64,000 nucleotides of DNA from Chryseobacterium sp. JJR-5R. Its GTDB lineage: Bacteria > Bacteroidota > Bacteroidia > Flavobacteriales > Weeksellaceae. Of this stretch, positions 8,923-18,089 are shown piece by piece; position 1 is the stretch's first letter, and every line of letters begins with the position of its first letter. The notes beneath the pieces are model-generated. The model ran no database searches. It was not told where the DNA came from and saw only the letters and a program-made list of their open reading frames with translations. Made by a program: the position numbers and the translations under genes. Where the stretch lies: assembly GCF_034047335.1 (NCBI RefSeq), contig NZ_CP139137.1:930001-994000 (forward strand), in the 5' to 3' direction.

Positions 8923-8950
8923 TCTGCTCCGTCAACCGGGGCAGATTTTT
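8923..8950 (+). terminator. Terminator of the YceI gene
   Basis: A 9-bp stem (8923-8931 with 8937-8945, one G-U pair) is followed by TTTTT, 28 nt after the stop codon. Confidence 0.75.
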
Positions 8951-8985
8951 AACATTTTAAGGAAAGTTATTCCACCGGAAAACTG

Positions 8986-8993
8986 TATTTTTG
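8986..8993 (+). promoter_or_regulatory. -7 promoter element of pheS
   Basis: TATTTTTG matches TAnnTTTG and lies 25 nt before the pheS ATG. The expected -33 TTTG is not clear. Confidence 0.4.
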
Positions 8994-9018
8994 CAAAACA
9001 TTTTGAAAGGGTAAAACA

Positions 9019-10029
9019 ATGATAGAAAAGATAGAAGAATTACTCGTTGAGGTAAACGGCTTTCAGGCAACATCTAAAGAAGACATTGAAAACTTCCGGA
9101 TCAGGTATAATGGCAAAAAGGGGATTCTGAATGATTTCTATGAAACATTGAAAGAAGTTCCGAATGACCAGAAAAAAGATTTCGGGCAGAAGATCAATAC
9201 GCTGAAGCAGGCTGTCAATACAAAACTGGAAGATTTAAAAAATGCTTCCGCCTCTTCCGTTGTCATTGAGAAAGAAGACCTTACCAGACCGGCCTTTCCA
9301 TTGGAACTGGGTTCCAGGCATCCGATTAATTTAGTGAAAAACAGGATCATCGAGATTTTCAAGTCTATCGGTTTTGCAGTAGCAGACGGCCCCGAAATTG
9401 AGGATGACTGGCATAACTTCACTGCTCTTAACCTTCCGGAATACCATCCGGCCAGAGATATGCAGGATACGTTCTTCATTGAGCAGAACCCGGATATCCT
9501 GTTAAGAACGCATACGTCTTCGGTACAGATCCGTTACATGGAAGAAAACCAGCCGCCGATCAGGATTTTATCTCCGGGAAGGGTATTCAGGAATGAAGCG
9601 GTTTCTTCACGTTCCCACTGTATCTTCCATCAGATTGAAGGACTGTATATTGATGAAAACGTAAGCTTTGCAGACCTTAAGCAAACCATTCAGTTCTTCA
9701 CCACGGAATTGTTCGGTAAATCTAAAATCAGGTTGAGGCCTTCTTATTTCCCTTTTACGGAACCGAGTGCTGAAATTGACGTATACTGGGGATTAAACTC
9801 CGAAACGGATTACAGGATTACAAAAGGAACCGGATGGCTGGAGATTATGGGCTGCGGGATGGTAGACCCTGCCGTTCTGAAAAATGTAAATATCGATTCT
9901 GAGAAATACTCCGGATATGCTTTCGGGATGGGGATTGAAAGAATTGTGATGCTGCTGTACCAGATGAGCGATATCAGAATGTTCTTTGAAAATGACATCA
10001 GAACACTGGAGCAGTTCAAAACATTATAA
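9019..10029 (+). CDS. pheS: Phenylalanine-tRNA ligase alpha subunit
   Basis: Alpha subunit of the alpha2-beta2 enzyme that charges tRNA-Phe in the cytoplasm. The N-terminal coiled-coil arm (about 1-85) is followed by the class II synthetase core: motif 1 near GSRHPINLVKNRI, motif 2 with RTHTSSVQIRYM and the FRNEAVSSRSHCIFHQIEG segment, and motif 3 GMGIERIVMLLY. Length 336 aa is normal. The pheT partner is not in this window, so the two subunits are encoded apart, as is common in this lineage. Own promoter and terminator. Confidence 0.97.
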   Translation: MIEKIEELLVEVNGFQATSKEDIENFRIRYNGKKGILNDFYETLKEVPNDQKKDFGQKINTLKQAVNTKLEDLKNASASSVVIEKEDLTRPAFPLELGSRHPINLVKNRIIEIFKSIGFAVADGPEIEDDWHNFTALNLPEYHPARDMQDTFFIEQNPDILLRTHTSSVQIRYMEENQPPIRILSPGRVFRNEAVSSRSHCIFHQIEGLYIDENVSFADLKQTIQFFTTELFGKSKIRLRPSYFPFTEPSAEIDVYWGLNSETDYRITKGTGWLEIMGCGMVDPAVLKNVNIDSEKYSGYAFGMGIERIVMLLYQMSDIRMFFENDIRTLEQFKTL

Positions 10030-10053
10030 CTGATTGTATCAGATAAATTTAAG

Positions 10054-10087
10054 ATCCTGTAAAATATAATTTACAGGATTTTTTTAT
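10054..10087 (+). terminator. Terminator of pheS
   Basis: A 9-bp perfect stem (ATCCTGTAA / TTACAGGAT) is followed by T7, 25 nt past the pheS stop. Confidence 0.85.
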
Positions 10088-10115
10088 TACTTTTAACAGC
10101 TGAAAACACACACAA

Positions 10116-11849
10116 ATGATTAAGAAAATATTGAAATTCAGATTCAGGAGAATTGTTCATTATTCGTTGATTATCTGTATTCTCTTGATACAGCTCCTGA
10201 TTGCCGCTTTTTTTTATAATGAATTCATTACCGGAAAAAACATAAGCTTTATTAAAAAACAGCTGCAGGAAATCCATTCACTTGAAAACCTGACGGATAA
10301 TTCCAGGAAGGACCTGCTGGAGGCCCAGGGGTATTTTCAGAAATATATTATAAGTGAAAACCATACTTTTTTGGAATCTTATTTTACATCTTTACGCAAG
10401 CTCGGTAAAAATCTCGACAGTATCAACCAGTATAAGAACAAATATCCGAGGCTTCAGCATATGGTAACGGCAACCACACAGAGAAAAGACCCGTTGCAGA
10501 TTAAAAAGCTGCAGTCCCTCATTGATTCTACCTATGAGTATTCTGTGAAATCAGACTTTAAGGCCGGAAATGATCTGCCTGAGCTTAAAAAATACGACCT
10601 TGACTATAATTTTGATAAATTTAATATCGAAACAAAAACCTATTCAGATACCATTAAGAGAAAAGGCTTTTTCGGACGACTGGGCGATGCGATATCCGGA
10701 AAGGAAAATATCCGCAAAGAAAGTACTGTGATTACCGTAAAGCAGGGAAAGGTTCTCAATTCAGCAAATATAAAAGCGGAATTCGACAGCATTATTAATC
10801 TGGTCAATCATCATTACACCGGCGAAGTAAGGAAAATTCAGGTTACCATGAAAGAAAAGCAGAATGACGACGGAAAGTTTTTTAAGATATTCAGTAATCT
10901 CCTGGTTTACGGCAATGGCCTGATGAACATTTATGAAGTAACCATCAAAGATTCCAAAACGGATCTGGAGAAAGAATATAACAAGCAGAATTCAAAATAC
11001 AGCAGGATCAGGATGTATCTGGTATTCGGGGCAATGATTCTCATGTTCATTGTTTCCGTATTAATCATGCTTCTGACCAGGATCGCATTTATCTATGAGA
11101 GGAAGCTGAAAGCGGCCAATGAACAGATCAATGAAAACCTGAATTTTAAAAACAGAATCCTGGGCATGCTGAGCCATGAGCTGAGGTCGCCGCTGAAGAT
11201 TATCGGTATTTTTATCAACAGAATCAACAGGAAAACAGAAGATGAAAGCATTAAAGAATATTTGAAATCAATAAGCTTTACCAATAATACACTGCTGATG
11301 CAGGCCAGCCAGATTTTGGAATATACCAAAAACCAGCATGTTGAAAATAAACTGATCCCGTCGGTTTTTAATCTTAAAAACGAAATACAGTCGATATTAA
11401 GTTCTGTTGAACCCTATATAGAGACCCGGAACAATGAATTTGTCATCAAAGAAGATATCAGGCCTGAGCTTACCGTGTATTCAGATCCTATTAAGATCAA
11501 TCAGATTTTTATGAATATCCTGGGAAATGCCAATAAGTTTACCGAAAACGGGTGCATCAGCGTTACCGTAAAGACAGAGCCCGTCAATGAAAATACCGTT
11601 TCTTTATATGTAGAAATAAGCGATACCGGCGCAGGGATTTCACCTTCTGATCTCAGGAATATATTTGAGCCCTATTATCAGGGGATCCTTTCGGATGATG
11701 TAGAAAACCTGGGCGCAGGCCTCGGGCTCAGTTTATGCAGAGAATTGGCAGAACTGTATTCCGGTACGGTATCGGTGACAAGTGAAATTAATCAGGGAAC
11801 AACTGTTGTTTTTTCTCTTAATCTAAATATTTATGAATCAGTCAGATAA
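10116..11849 (+). CDS. Membrane sensor histidine kinase
   Basis: Sensor kinase of a two-component system, 577 aa. TM1 lies at about residues 14-36 and TM2 at about 300-324, enclosing a 260-residue extracytoplasmic region with no domain I can name. HisKA contains LSHELRSPLK with the phospho-accepting His354. The ATPase domain shows the N-box (NILGNANKFTENG), G1 (DTGAGIS), an F-box-like FEPYYQG and G2 (GAGLGLSLCRELAELYSG). It overlaps the next gene by 17 nt, so the two are co-translated and are likely cognate partners. The signal is unknown. Confidence 0.93.
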   Translation: MIKKILKFRFRRIVHYSLIICILLIQLLIAAFFYNEFITGKNISFIKKQLQEIHSLENLTDNSRKDLLEAQGYFQKYIISENHTFLESYFTSLRKLGKNLDSINQYKNKYPRLQHMVTATTQRKDPLQIKKLQSLIDSTYEYSVKSDFKAGNDLPELKKYDLDYNFDKFNIETKTYSDTIKRKGFFGRLGDAISGKENIRKESTVITVKQGKVLNSANIKAEFDSIINLVNHHYTGEVRKIQVTMKEKQNDDGKFFKIFSNLLVYGNGLMNIYEVTIKDSKTDLEKEYNKQNSKYSRIRMYLVFGAMILMFIVSVLIMLLTRIAFIYERKLKAANEQINENLNFKNRILGMLSHELRSPLKIIGIFINRINRKTEDESIKEYLKSISFTNNTLLMQASQILEYTKNQHVENKLIPSVFNLKNEIQSILSSVEPYIETRNNEFVIKEDIRPELTVYSDPIKINQIFMNILGNANKFTENGCISVTVKTEPVNENTVSLYVEISDTGAGISPSDLRNIFEPYYQGILSDDVENLGAGLGLSLCRELAELYSGTVSVTSEINQGTTVVFSLNLNIYESVR

Positions 11850-12477
11850 TAAGCCGGTCAGTTTTTTGCTTGCAGATGATCACAGCCTTATCAGGCAGGG
11901 TATTGTATTTTTGCTGGATGATTTAGGTTTTGATTATGAGGTTTTTCATGCTTCCAATCTGTATCAGCTTACGGAATGTATGAAAGTAAACCTTGTGACA
12001 ATTGCCATTATAGATGCCCATTTTCCGGACGGGAACAGTCTTGCTGTCTTGCCTGAAATTATCAAGCTGAGCCCGAAGACCAAAATCCTGATCTTTACCG
12101 GAATCGATGAAAATATGCATGCGCTTAAATTTCTTGATGCCGGTGCCCACGGCTTTTTAAGCAAGCTGAATGAAGAAGGCGAGATACGGAACGCCATTCT
12201 GAGAATAATAGAACATGGGGAATACGTTTCCCAGGCAACGCAGGTATTACTGATGGGTTCACTGCATAACAGAAGCCTCATCAATCCCCTCTTATCCCTT
12301 TCTGCCAGAGAACGGCAGATTGCGGAACTGTATGCAGAAGGATACGGGAATCTTGAAATTTCCAACCGGCTGAACATAAAACAAAATACCGTGAGCACGC
12401 TTAAAAAAAGGATATTTGAAAAACTCAATATTGAAAATATGGTAGAGCTGATCATACTGATTAAAAACCATCAGTAG
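11833..12477 (+). CDS. NarL/FixJ-type response regulator
   Basis: Transcription factor of 214 aa, partner of the preceding kinase (17-nt overlap). Receiver domain residues about 10-130: acidic pair Asp15/Asp16, phospho-acceptor Asp61 in IIDAHFPDG, and the conserved Thr and Lys regions (FTGIDE, LSKLNEEGE). The C-terminal LuxR-type helix-turn-helix is LSARERQIAELYAEGYGN followed by QNTVSTLKKRIFEKLNI. DNA-binding targets cannot be read from the sequence. Confidence 0.94.
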   Translation: MNQSDNKPVSFLLADDHSLIRQGIVFLLDDLGFDYEVFHASNLYQLTECMKVNLVTIAIIDAHFPDGNSLAVLPEIIKLSPKTKILIFTGIDENMHALKFLDAGAHGFLSKLNEEGEIRNAILRIIEHGEYVSQATQVLLMGSLHNRSLINPLLSLSARERQIAELYAEGYGNLEISNRLNIKQNTVSTLKKRIFEKLNIENMVELIILIKNHQ

Positions 12478-12796
12478 CTGTAATGCACGCTGGTATTTTT
12501 TTATGCACTTAAATCCGGAAAATTTACAATCTGTAGAAAAATATCTACAGGCGTACCGATATATATCTAAGCCGTATTGTATGAACGTAGTATGCTTATT
12601 GATATCTTTGTATCAATATAATAACTATTAATCAACTATATCCAAAGCCTTTAGTTCTGAAACACAGATGATGAGAAAAAATTATCAGAACTAAAGAAAA
12701 AAACACAAGTGATAAAAACAGTGTCTTATTACAGGGCTTAACAGCTCTGTGATAGATACTGAATCAAAGGATGCTTTAAGTTGATAGCATGAAAAG
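12478..12796. other. Intergenic region with a promoter-like site and two inverted repeats
   Basis: No protein gene. A 7-bp hairpin (12531-12537 with 12544-12550) follows the response regulator. TTG (12577-12579) and TATCTTTG (12603-12610), 23 nt apart, resemble a promoter on the plus strand. A perfect 12-bp inverted repeat (12649-12660 with 12685-12696) lies downstream, ahead of the hairpin at 12797. Together they could make a small RNA of about 200 nt, entered separately. Confidence 0.45.
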
Positions 12797-12825
12797 TGCC
12801 TGCAGAAGAACCTGCAGGCATTTTT
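12616..12825 (+). ncRNA. Candidate small RNA (weak)
   Basis: Inferred from a TATCTTTG element at 12603-12610, a 12-bp inverted repeat with a 24-nt loop, and a strong terminator at 12797-12825, with no gene between. The 8-codon frame starting at the ATG inside the loop is too short to call. No similarity to a known RNA family is recognised. Confidence 0.25.
12797..12825. terminator. Probably bidirectional terminator
   Basis: A 9-bp perfect stem (TGCCTGCAG / CTGCAGGCA) is followed by TTTTT on the plus strand and by TTTT on the minus strand. It can serve both the upstream plus-strand transcript and the DUF3108 gene on the minus strand. Confidence 0.8.
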
Positions 12826-12842
12826 ATAATAAGTCGGCTCTT

Positions 12843-13613
12843 TTATTTGGTAAACTTCAGAGGATATTTTACATTTTTAAAATCATCGATACTGGCTTTT
12901 AAGGATCCTACTGCCAGTTCTGCTTTCAAAAGCATAGGAACGTGGTTGAGGTCATTGGATACCCACATCACCACGCCTTCTTTCTCTTTGAAAACCCTTC
13001 CGCTTTTTACGGACGGAATAATTTTCAGACAATTGATGGTACCGAATTTGGTGCTCAGGTTTTCAGTTCCGGCCACCTTAAGCTGGAAAGCAAACATTTC
13101 ATCATCAATCCAGACATTCATATTGATTACATTCCCCACTTTGAGCTCGGCGGGGCTTTTGCTTCTTAAATAATAAAAACATGAAAGCATATCCTGGACG
13201 CCTCTCACAGACTTGATCACTTTTGATCCGTTGGCCGGCGTTTTTTTATCGGTTAACACCAATGTATTGTTGTCATGGTTAAACGCCGTTTCCAGATGCT
13301 GGCGGTAGCTTCCTTCCTTTACATTCCTGATATAATAGCTTGGAAGCTGGGTATTGATGTTGATATAGCTCTCATACACATCCTCTACCTTAAAAAATGC
13401 TTTTACCGCGCCGGTAGTCTGCCCGGTTCCCCTTACATGCAGGTGCGGAGTGCCTCTGTAGGTCGTTTTCTGGGCTTTCAGGTTGGCCGTTCCGGCATTC
13501 AGGAAACCGTAATGGATCCGTAATGTAATGGATTCGCCGTCTGCAATAGTATTGATCTGCCCGGATCCCAGAAAGAACACCAGGAGGGTTAGTACATTGA
13601 ATAATTTCTTCAT
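12843..13613 (-). CDS. Secreted DUF3108-family protein
   Basis: A 256-aa exported protein with a signal peptide (MKKLFNVLTLLVFFLGSGQ). The mature part matches my recollection of DUF3108: an ITLRIHYGFLNAGTANL start, HVRGTGQTTGAVKAFFKVEDVYESY, and the YYLRSKSP, VNMNVWIDDE segments. The family is a periplasmic beta-rich protein of unknown function. The start at 13613 gives a standard signal peptide; the ATG at 13631 would add six residues before it. Confidence 0.82.
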   Translation of the reverse strand: MKKLFNVLTLLVFFLGSGQINTIADGESITLRIHYGFLNAGTANLKAQKTTYRGTPHLHVRGTGQTTGAVKAFFKVEDVYESYININTQLPSYYIRNVKEGSYRQHLETAFNHDNNTLVLTDKKTPANGSKVIKSVRGVQDMLSCFYYLRSKSPAELKVGNVINMNVWIDDEMFAFQLKVAGTENLSTKFGTINCLKIIPSVKSGRVFKEKEGVVMWVSNDLNHVPMLLKAELAVGSLKASIDDFKNVKYPLKFTK

Positions 13614-13727
13614 AATCATATTTTTTATCATAAGGTTGCCTGTGGTTAGATTAAAAAAAATGAGAAAGGTTTGATAAATCTCAGTTTTTTATTTAGACTG
13701 AATTAAAAGGCTTCGCATTAAAATTAG

Positions 13728-13735
13728 TAAATTTG
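13728..13735 (+). promoter_or_regulatory. -7 element of the ferredoxin reductase gene
   Basis: TAAATTTG matches TAnnTTTG and lies 33 nt before the ATG at 13769. No -33 TTTG is seen at the usual spacing. Confidence 0.35.
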
Positions 13736-13768
13736 CAGCCACAAGTATAATTAAATTATCTTATAATT

Positions 13769-14824
13769 ATGATAACTACCGATATATTGATCATAGGAGC
13801 CGGTCCTACCGGGCTTTTTGCTGTATTTGAAGCAGGTTTACTGAAAATGAAGTGCCATATCATTGATGCACTTCCGCAGCCGGGAGGCCAGCTGGCAGAG
13901 CTTTATCCTAAGAAACCTATTTTCGATATTCCGGGGTATCCTTCTGTGAATGCAGGAGAGCTGGTAGATAATCTGATGGAGCAGATCAAACAGTTTCAGC
14001 CGGGCTTTACCCTTGGTGAAACCGCTGTTTCCTACACCAAAGTGGATGAGGAATGGTTTGAAGTGGTCACCAACAAAGGAACGGTCCACAGATGCAAAGC
14101 CATCGCCATTGCCGGCGGCCTGGGAACTTTTGAGCCCAGAAAACCAACCATGGCAAATGTTGCAGACTATGAAGAAAAAGGCCTTGAATATTTTGTAAAG
14201 GAACCAGAACATTTCAGGAATAAAAAAGTGGTCATCGCAGGCGGCGGAGATTCTGCACTGGACTGGAGTGTTTTCCTTTCTAGCGTAGCAAGCGAAGTAA
14301 CATTAATCCACAGAAGAAACGAATTCCGCGGGGCTTTGGATTCCGTAGAGAAAGTGCAGGCTCTGAAAGACCAGGGGAAAATAAAACTGATTACGCCGGC
14401 TGAAGTTACGGCCATTAAAGGTGACGGAAAAGTGGAAGCCATTACCGTAGAGGTTGACGGACAGGAAGCCTTTGATATTGAAACGGATTACTTCATTCCT
14501 TTGTTCGGCCTGACTCCGAAACTGGGGGAAATTGCCCAATGGGGACTTAATATTGAGAAAAATGCGATCGTTGTTAATAATGCTTTGGATTATCAGACCA
14601 ATATTGACGGAATCTATGCCATCGGAGATATCAATACCTATCCCGGAAAACTGAAGCTGATCCTTTGCGGGTTCCATGAAGCGACTTTAATGTGCCAGAG
14701 TGTCTATAACCGTTTAAATCCGGGTAAAAAATTCGTCTTGAAATATACAACAGTGAGTGGGGTAGACGGTTTCGACGGAAGCAGAAAGGAAGCGGAGAAA
14801 GCCGTTGTGAAAAAAATTGATTAA
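13769..14824 (+). CDS. Thioredoxin reductase-like ferredoxin-NADP+ reductase
   Basis: An FAD enzyme of 351 aa that moves electrons between NADPH and ferredoxin or flavodoxin. The FAD-binding GAGPTG is at residues 10-15, the second nucleotide-binding motif is VVIAGGGDSALDWS, and the late FAD motif is GIYAIGDINTYPG. There is no CxxC pair between the two Rossmann halves, which separates it from thioredoxin reductases and fits the YumC-type ferredoxin reductase. The next gene, 66 nt downstream, encodes a 2Fe-2S ferredoxin, which supports this assignment. Confidence 0.9.
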   Translation: MITTDILIIGAGPTGLFAVFEAGLLKMKCHIIDALPQPGGQLAELYPKKPIFDIPGYPSVNAGELVDNLMEQIKQFQPGFTLGETAVSYTKVDEEWFEVVTNKGTVHRCKAIAIAGGLGTFEPRKPTMANVADYEEKGLEYFVKEPEHFRNKKVVIAGGGDSALDWSVFLSSVASEVTLIHRRNEFRGALDSVEKVQALKDQGKIKLITPAEVTAIKGDGKVEAITVEVDGQEAFDIETDYFIPLFGLTPKLGEIAQWGLNIEKNAIVVNNALDYQTNIDGIYAIGDINTYPGKLKLILCGFHEATLMCQSVYNRLNPGKKFVLKYTTVSGVDGFDGSRKEAEKAVVKKID

Positions 14825-14890
14825 ATTTGCTGCCGGTTATGGGCTGCCAGTTTGCAGGCTCTGCCATCAACAATAAACAGTTAGCAGGAA

Positions 14891-15220
14891 ATGAATGATA
14901 TAAATATAAAAATTACCGATAGGGAAGGGGTTACCCACGATGTTGTTGCGCCGACGGATATGTCCATGAACTTAATGGAAATCATCCGTTCGTATGAACT
15001 GGCGGAAGAAGGTACCATCGGGGTATGCGGAGGAATGGCGATGTGCGCTTCATGCCAGGTCTATGTAACTCATGATCCCGGACTTGAGCCGATGGGTGAT
15101 GAAGAGGATGCCATGCTGGGAGAAGCTTTCCATGTAGAAGCAAACAGCAGATTGGGATGCCAGCTGCATATCGCTGCGGAAATGGAAGGCCTTGAAGTGG
15201 AAATCGCTCCTTATCCTTAG
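14891..15220 (+). CDS. 2Fe-2S ferredoxin
   Basis: A 109-aa electron carrier of the adrenodoxin/ISC-type. The cluster ligands are Cys46, Cys52, Cys55 and Cys90, in CGGMAMCASC and LGCQL. It follows the ferredoxin reductase gene and is probably in the same operon, making it the likely partner. Whether the pair serves iron-sulfur assembly or another oxidoreductase cannot be decided here. Confidence 0.93.
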   Translation: MNDINIKITDREGVTHDVVAPTDMSMNLMEIIRSYELAEEGTIGVCGGMAMCASCQVYVTHDPGLEPMGDEEDAMLGEAFHVEANSRLGCQLHIAAEMEGLEVEIAPYP

Positions 15221-15244
15221 AAATTCTTATTTAAAAAATATTAA

Positions 15245-15273
15245 AAACTCCTGAAGATTTTCTTCGGGAGTTT
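15245..15273. terminator. Terminator between converging ferredoxin and LOG genes
   Basis: A 13-bp stem with one G-U pair (15245-15257 with 15261-15273, loop TTT). On the minus strand it is followed by TTTTTAAT; on the plus strand the T run is weaker. Likely bidirectional. Confidence 0.8.
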
Positions 15274-15305
15274 CTATTTACATTTTAAGATTAAGAACTT
15301 CTTTT

Positions 15306-15887
15306 TTAAACCTCCTCCTTAGAAATCCACTTTCCAACCAGCGGAGCCTGATAGTTGCTCATCATTTCCAATAAATCATCAATTGTATCACTGATCAGCA
15401 GCATGTCCCGGTTGATCTGTTTCAAAAACCCTTGATCCACCATGGTCTGTACCAGTTTAATCAGGTCATCATAAAATCCGCCGATATTTAAAATTCCGAT
15501 TGGCTTTTGATGAAGTCCGAGCTGTGCCCAGGTAATCATTTCAAAAAACTCTTCCAGCGTTCCGTAGCCGCCGGGGAGAACGATCACGCCGTCGCAGAGG
15601 TCATTCATTCTGGTTTTCCGTTCATGCATGGTTTCTACCAGGATCAATTCTGTCAGCTGGTTATGGGCAATTTCCTTGGATTTTAAAAAGTGGGGAAGAA
15701 TACCAATCACTTTTCCGCCTTCGCTCAGAGCTCCGTCGGCAACGGCACCCATCAAACCGACGTTGGCACCGCCATAAACCAATTGGATGTTTTGTTTTGC
15801 CAGGGTACGGCCGAGCAAGGCTGCCTGTTCTTTATAGACATCATCCGAACCGAAACTCGATCCGCAGAATACGGTAATGCTTTTCAT
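15306..15887 (-). CDS. LOG-family (TIGR00730-type) protein
   Basis: A 193-aa cytoplasmic protein of the lysine-decarboxylase-like Rossmann family. It carries the diagnostic LPGGYGTLEEFFE motif and the early FCGSSFG and VYGGANVGLMG segments. LOG proteins hydrolyse nucleoside 5'-monophosphates to free base and ribose 5-phosphate; in plants this activates cytokinins. The bacterial substrate here is unknown. Monocistronic. Confidence 0.9.
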   Translation of the reverse strand: MKSITVFCGSSFGSDDVYKEQAALLGRTLAKQNIQLVYGGANVGLMGAVADGALSEGGKVIGILPHFLKSKEIAHNQLTELILVETMHERKTRMNDLCDGVIVLPGGYGTLEEFFEMITWAQLGLHQKPIGILNIGGFYDDLIKLVQTMVDQGFLKQINRDMLLISDTIDDLLEMMSNYQAPLVGKWISKEEV

Positions 15888-15964
15888 AGTTTTAAATCTA
15901 AGCTATTTTTGAATCATAGGGATTTAAGCTTAACATTCTTAATCCTTAATGGTTTAATTAAAAA

Positions 15965-15997
15965 GAATAACCAAAATCATTTTGATTTTGGTTATTC
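15965..15997 (-). terminator. Terminator of pepD
   Basis: A 15-bp perfect stem with a 3-nt loop, followed on the minus strand by TTTTTAATT, 20 nt past the pepD stop. Confidence 0.85.
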
Positions 15998-16017
15998 AAT
16001 ATGACAATTTTATATTC

Positions 16018-17463
16018 TTATTTTAAAGGAATATTCGCTAAAATTTCCTTTGTAAAACTCCAGAATTTCTGTGTGGAAGAAATATTGGCTTTTTCATCCG
16101 GAGAGTGTGCTCCGCGGATCGTTGGTCCGAAGCTTACCATTTCCATTTCAGGATAGTTGGCCCCGATGATTCCGCATTCCAGACCGGCGTGGCACGCTAC
16201 TACATGAGGCTTTTCCGTGAACTTTTCAGTATATATTTTTTCCATCAGCTGAACGATCTCAGAGCCTGGCTTCGGCTTCCATCCCGGATAAGAGCCGCTG
16301 AATTCCGTATTCATTCCTGCCAGTTCCGCTACCGATTTCAGTTGTTCCGCCACAGAATCTTTTGAGGAATCTACAGAAGACCTTGAAAGGTTTAAAATTT
16401 TCAGGCTGCCTTCTTTCAATTCAACCCTTGCCACATTGTTTGATGATTCCACCAGGTCTTTTACATCCGGGCTCATCCTGTATACCCCGTTGTGAAGGGA
16501 TTTCAATGTTAAAATGATTTTCTTTGAATCTGCTTCGGAAATCGCATGCTCAGAAGACGTGGAATTTTCAATATTAATCTGGAGATTAGGCTCTACTGTA
16601 GCAAACTCTTCTAAAATTTCTTTTTTCAGTCCGTCCGTTATTTCTTCAATAAATTCACCGGCATTTCTTACAGAAGCAATGGCCACCCCTTCTCTCGGGA
16701 TTGCATTTCTCAATCCGCCGCCGTCAATAGAAACCAGCTGGATATTTTCTTTTTCCAAAGCCTTATAAAGCAGCCTTCCCAGGATTACATTCGCATTTCC
16801 GAAACCTTTGTGGATATCCATTCCCGAATGGCCTCCCTGAAGGCCTTTCACTTCAAACCTCACAACCTGTCCTTTAACTTCTTCTTTTTCATAAGTCTGG
16901 GTAATCGTAACATCCACTCCTCCTGCACAGCCGATATCGATTTCATCGTCTTCTTCCGTATCGAGGTTAAGAAGGATCTGCCCGCTCAACTGTCCCGGTT
17001 TTAACCCTAAAGCGCCTGTCATTCCGGTCTCTTCATCAATTGTGAAAAGTGCTTCCAGATCAGGATGGGGAATATCCTTGCTTTCCAGAATCGACATAAT
17101 CGTAGCTACTCCCAGTCCGTTGTCGGCTCCCAGAGTGGTACCCTTTGCCTTTACCCAGTCTCCGTCAATTTCCATCCTGATTCCTTCCGTTTCAAAATCA
17201 AAATTTACATCATTGTTTTTCTGGCACACCATATCCAGGTGAGACTGAAGTACAACAGATTTGCGGTTTTCCATGCTTTCAGTGGCCGGTTTTTTAATAA
17301 TAACGTTCCCCACTTCATCAACAGTGGTTTCCAGCCCTAAGTTTTCACCGAATTCTTTGATGAAGGCAATTACCCTTTCTTCTTTTTTTGAGGGTCTCGG
17401 AACGGCATTCAATCTGGAGAAATTTTTCCAGATGATCTGCGGTTCGATAGTGGATAGTTCCAT
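16018..17463 (-). CDS. pepD: Cytosol nonspecific dipeptidase (aminoacyl-histidine dipeptidase)
   Basis: M20-family metallodipeptidase of 481 aa that hydrolyses a wide range of dipeptides in the cytoplasm. Metal and catalytic motifs are QSHLDMVCQ, LGADNGLGVA, DEETGMTGA with the general-base Glu, NLDTEE, and HAGLECGIIG near the C-terminus. A lid domain (about 190-390) interrupts the catalytic domain as in PepD. A TAATTTTG element (minus strand, 17480-17487) sits 17 nt before the start codon. Confidence 0.95.
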   Translation of the reverse strand: MELSTIEPQIIWKNFSRLNAVPRPSKKEERVIAFIKEFGENLGLETTVDEVGNVIIKKPATESMENRKSVVLQSHLDMVCQKNNDVNFDFETEGIRMEIDGDWVKAKGTTLGADNGLGVATIMSILESKDIPHPDLEALFTIDEETGMTGALGLKPGQLSGQILLNLDTEEDDEIDIGCAGGVDVTITQTYEKEEVKGQVVRFEVKGLQGGHSGMDIHKGFGNANVILGRLLYKALEKENIQLVSIDGGGLRNAIPREGVAIASVRNAGEFIEEITDGLKKEILEEFATVEPNLQINIENSTSSEHAISEADSKKIILTLKSLHNGVYRMSPDVKDLVESSNNVARVELKEGSLKILNLSRSSVDSSKDSVAEQLKSVAELAGMNTEFSGSYPGWKPKPGSEIVQLMEKIYTEKFTEKPHVVACHAGLECGIIGANYPEMEMVSFGPTIRGAHSPDEKANISSTQKFWSFTKEILANIPLK

Positions 17464-17497
17464 GAAATTTTATTTTTATCAAAATTACGAAATTAAA

Positions 17498-17522
17498 AAT
17501 GCTCCCGTTAAACGGAAGCATT
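17498..17522. terminator. Terminator of the lipoprotein gene
   Basis: A 12-bp stem with one mismatch (AATGCTCCCGTT / AACGGAAGCATT) followed by TTTTTAATTT on the minus strand and TTCTTTTT on the plus strand. It closes the minus-strand gene ending at 17577. Confidence 0.75.
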
Positions 17523-17576
17523 CTTTTTACGGTTCGGTGCAGTCAACTGTTTTGTGACGCGGCAGGAAAGCGGTTG

Positions 17577-18068
17577 TCAGCATCCGCATTCACCGTAAAC
17601 AGGTACGGTTTCTTTGGTGCCGTCCGGTTTTTCAATGGTCATGGAACCTTCAAATATCAATGCTTCTTCGCCTTTTACCTTCTTTCCTCTTACAGAAATC
17701 TTGTAATCACCGTTTTCTATTTCTTTGCTCAGTTCTTCACCGGATTCCATATCGCTGGAGGAGATCAGGTTCATGGCTAACCTTTTCCCGTCCAGTTTCA
17801 TATAGGCGGTTTTTCCTGCATCATCGGCATAAATGTATTTTTCAGCTTCAAAATCAGCTCTGTTTTTCGCAAAATAGCATGAACATTCTTTAATTTCCTG
17901 GGGAAAAGGAAAGCTTTCCACCATGATTTTCCCGGAAGTAACTTCGTTTGGTACATGATCCTGAACTGTTTGTACAGAATCTGAAGGCGCTGTATTCTGA
18001 GCGGTTTTCTGTTCTTTTTTACATGAAACCAGCATGATGGCTGAGACAAAAACGATTATATATTTCAT
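17577..18068 (-). CDS. Hypothetical lipoprotein
   Basis: No family recognised. The 163-aa product has a lipoprotein signal with a lipobox Cys at residue 16 (AIMLVSCKKE), so it should be anchored in a membrane facing the periplasm. A low-complexity Thr/Gln/Asp linker follows, then a domain with a CSCYF motif near residue 63 and a terminal CGC, which may form disulfides or bind metal (inference). It lies 21 nt from the next minus-strand gene upstream, so the two may be cotranscribed. Confidence 0.75.
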   Translation of the reverse strand: MKYIIVFVSAIMLVSCKKEQKTAQNTAPSDSVQTVQDHVPNEVTSGKIMVESFPFPQEIKECSCYFAKNRADFEAEKYIYADDAGKTAYMKLDGKRLAMNLISSSDMESGEELSKEIENGDYKISVRGKKVKGEEALIFEGSMTIEKPDGTKETVPVYGECGC

Positions 18069-18089
18069 TGTTTTGGCGTATTGTATTAT

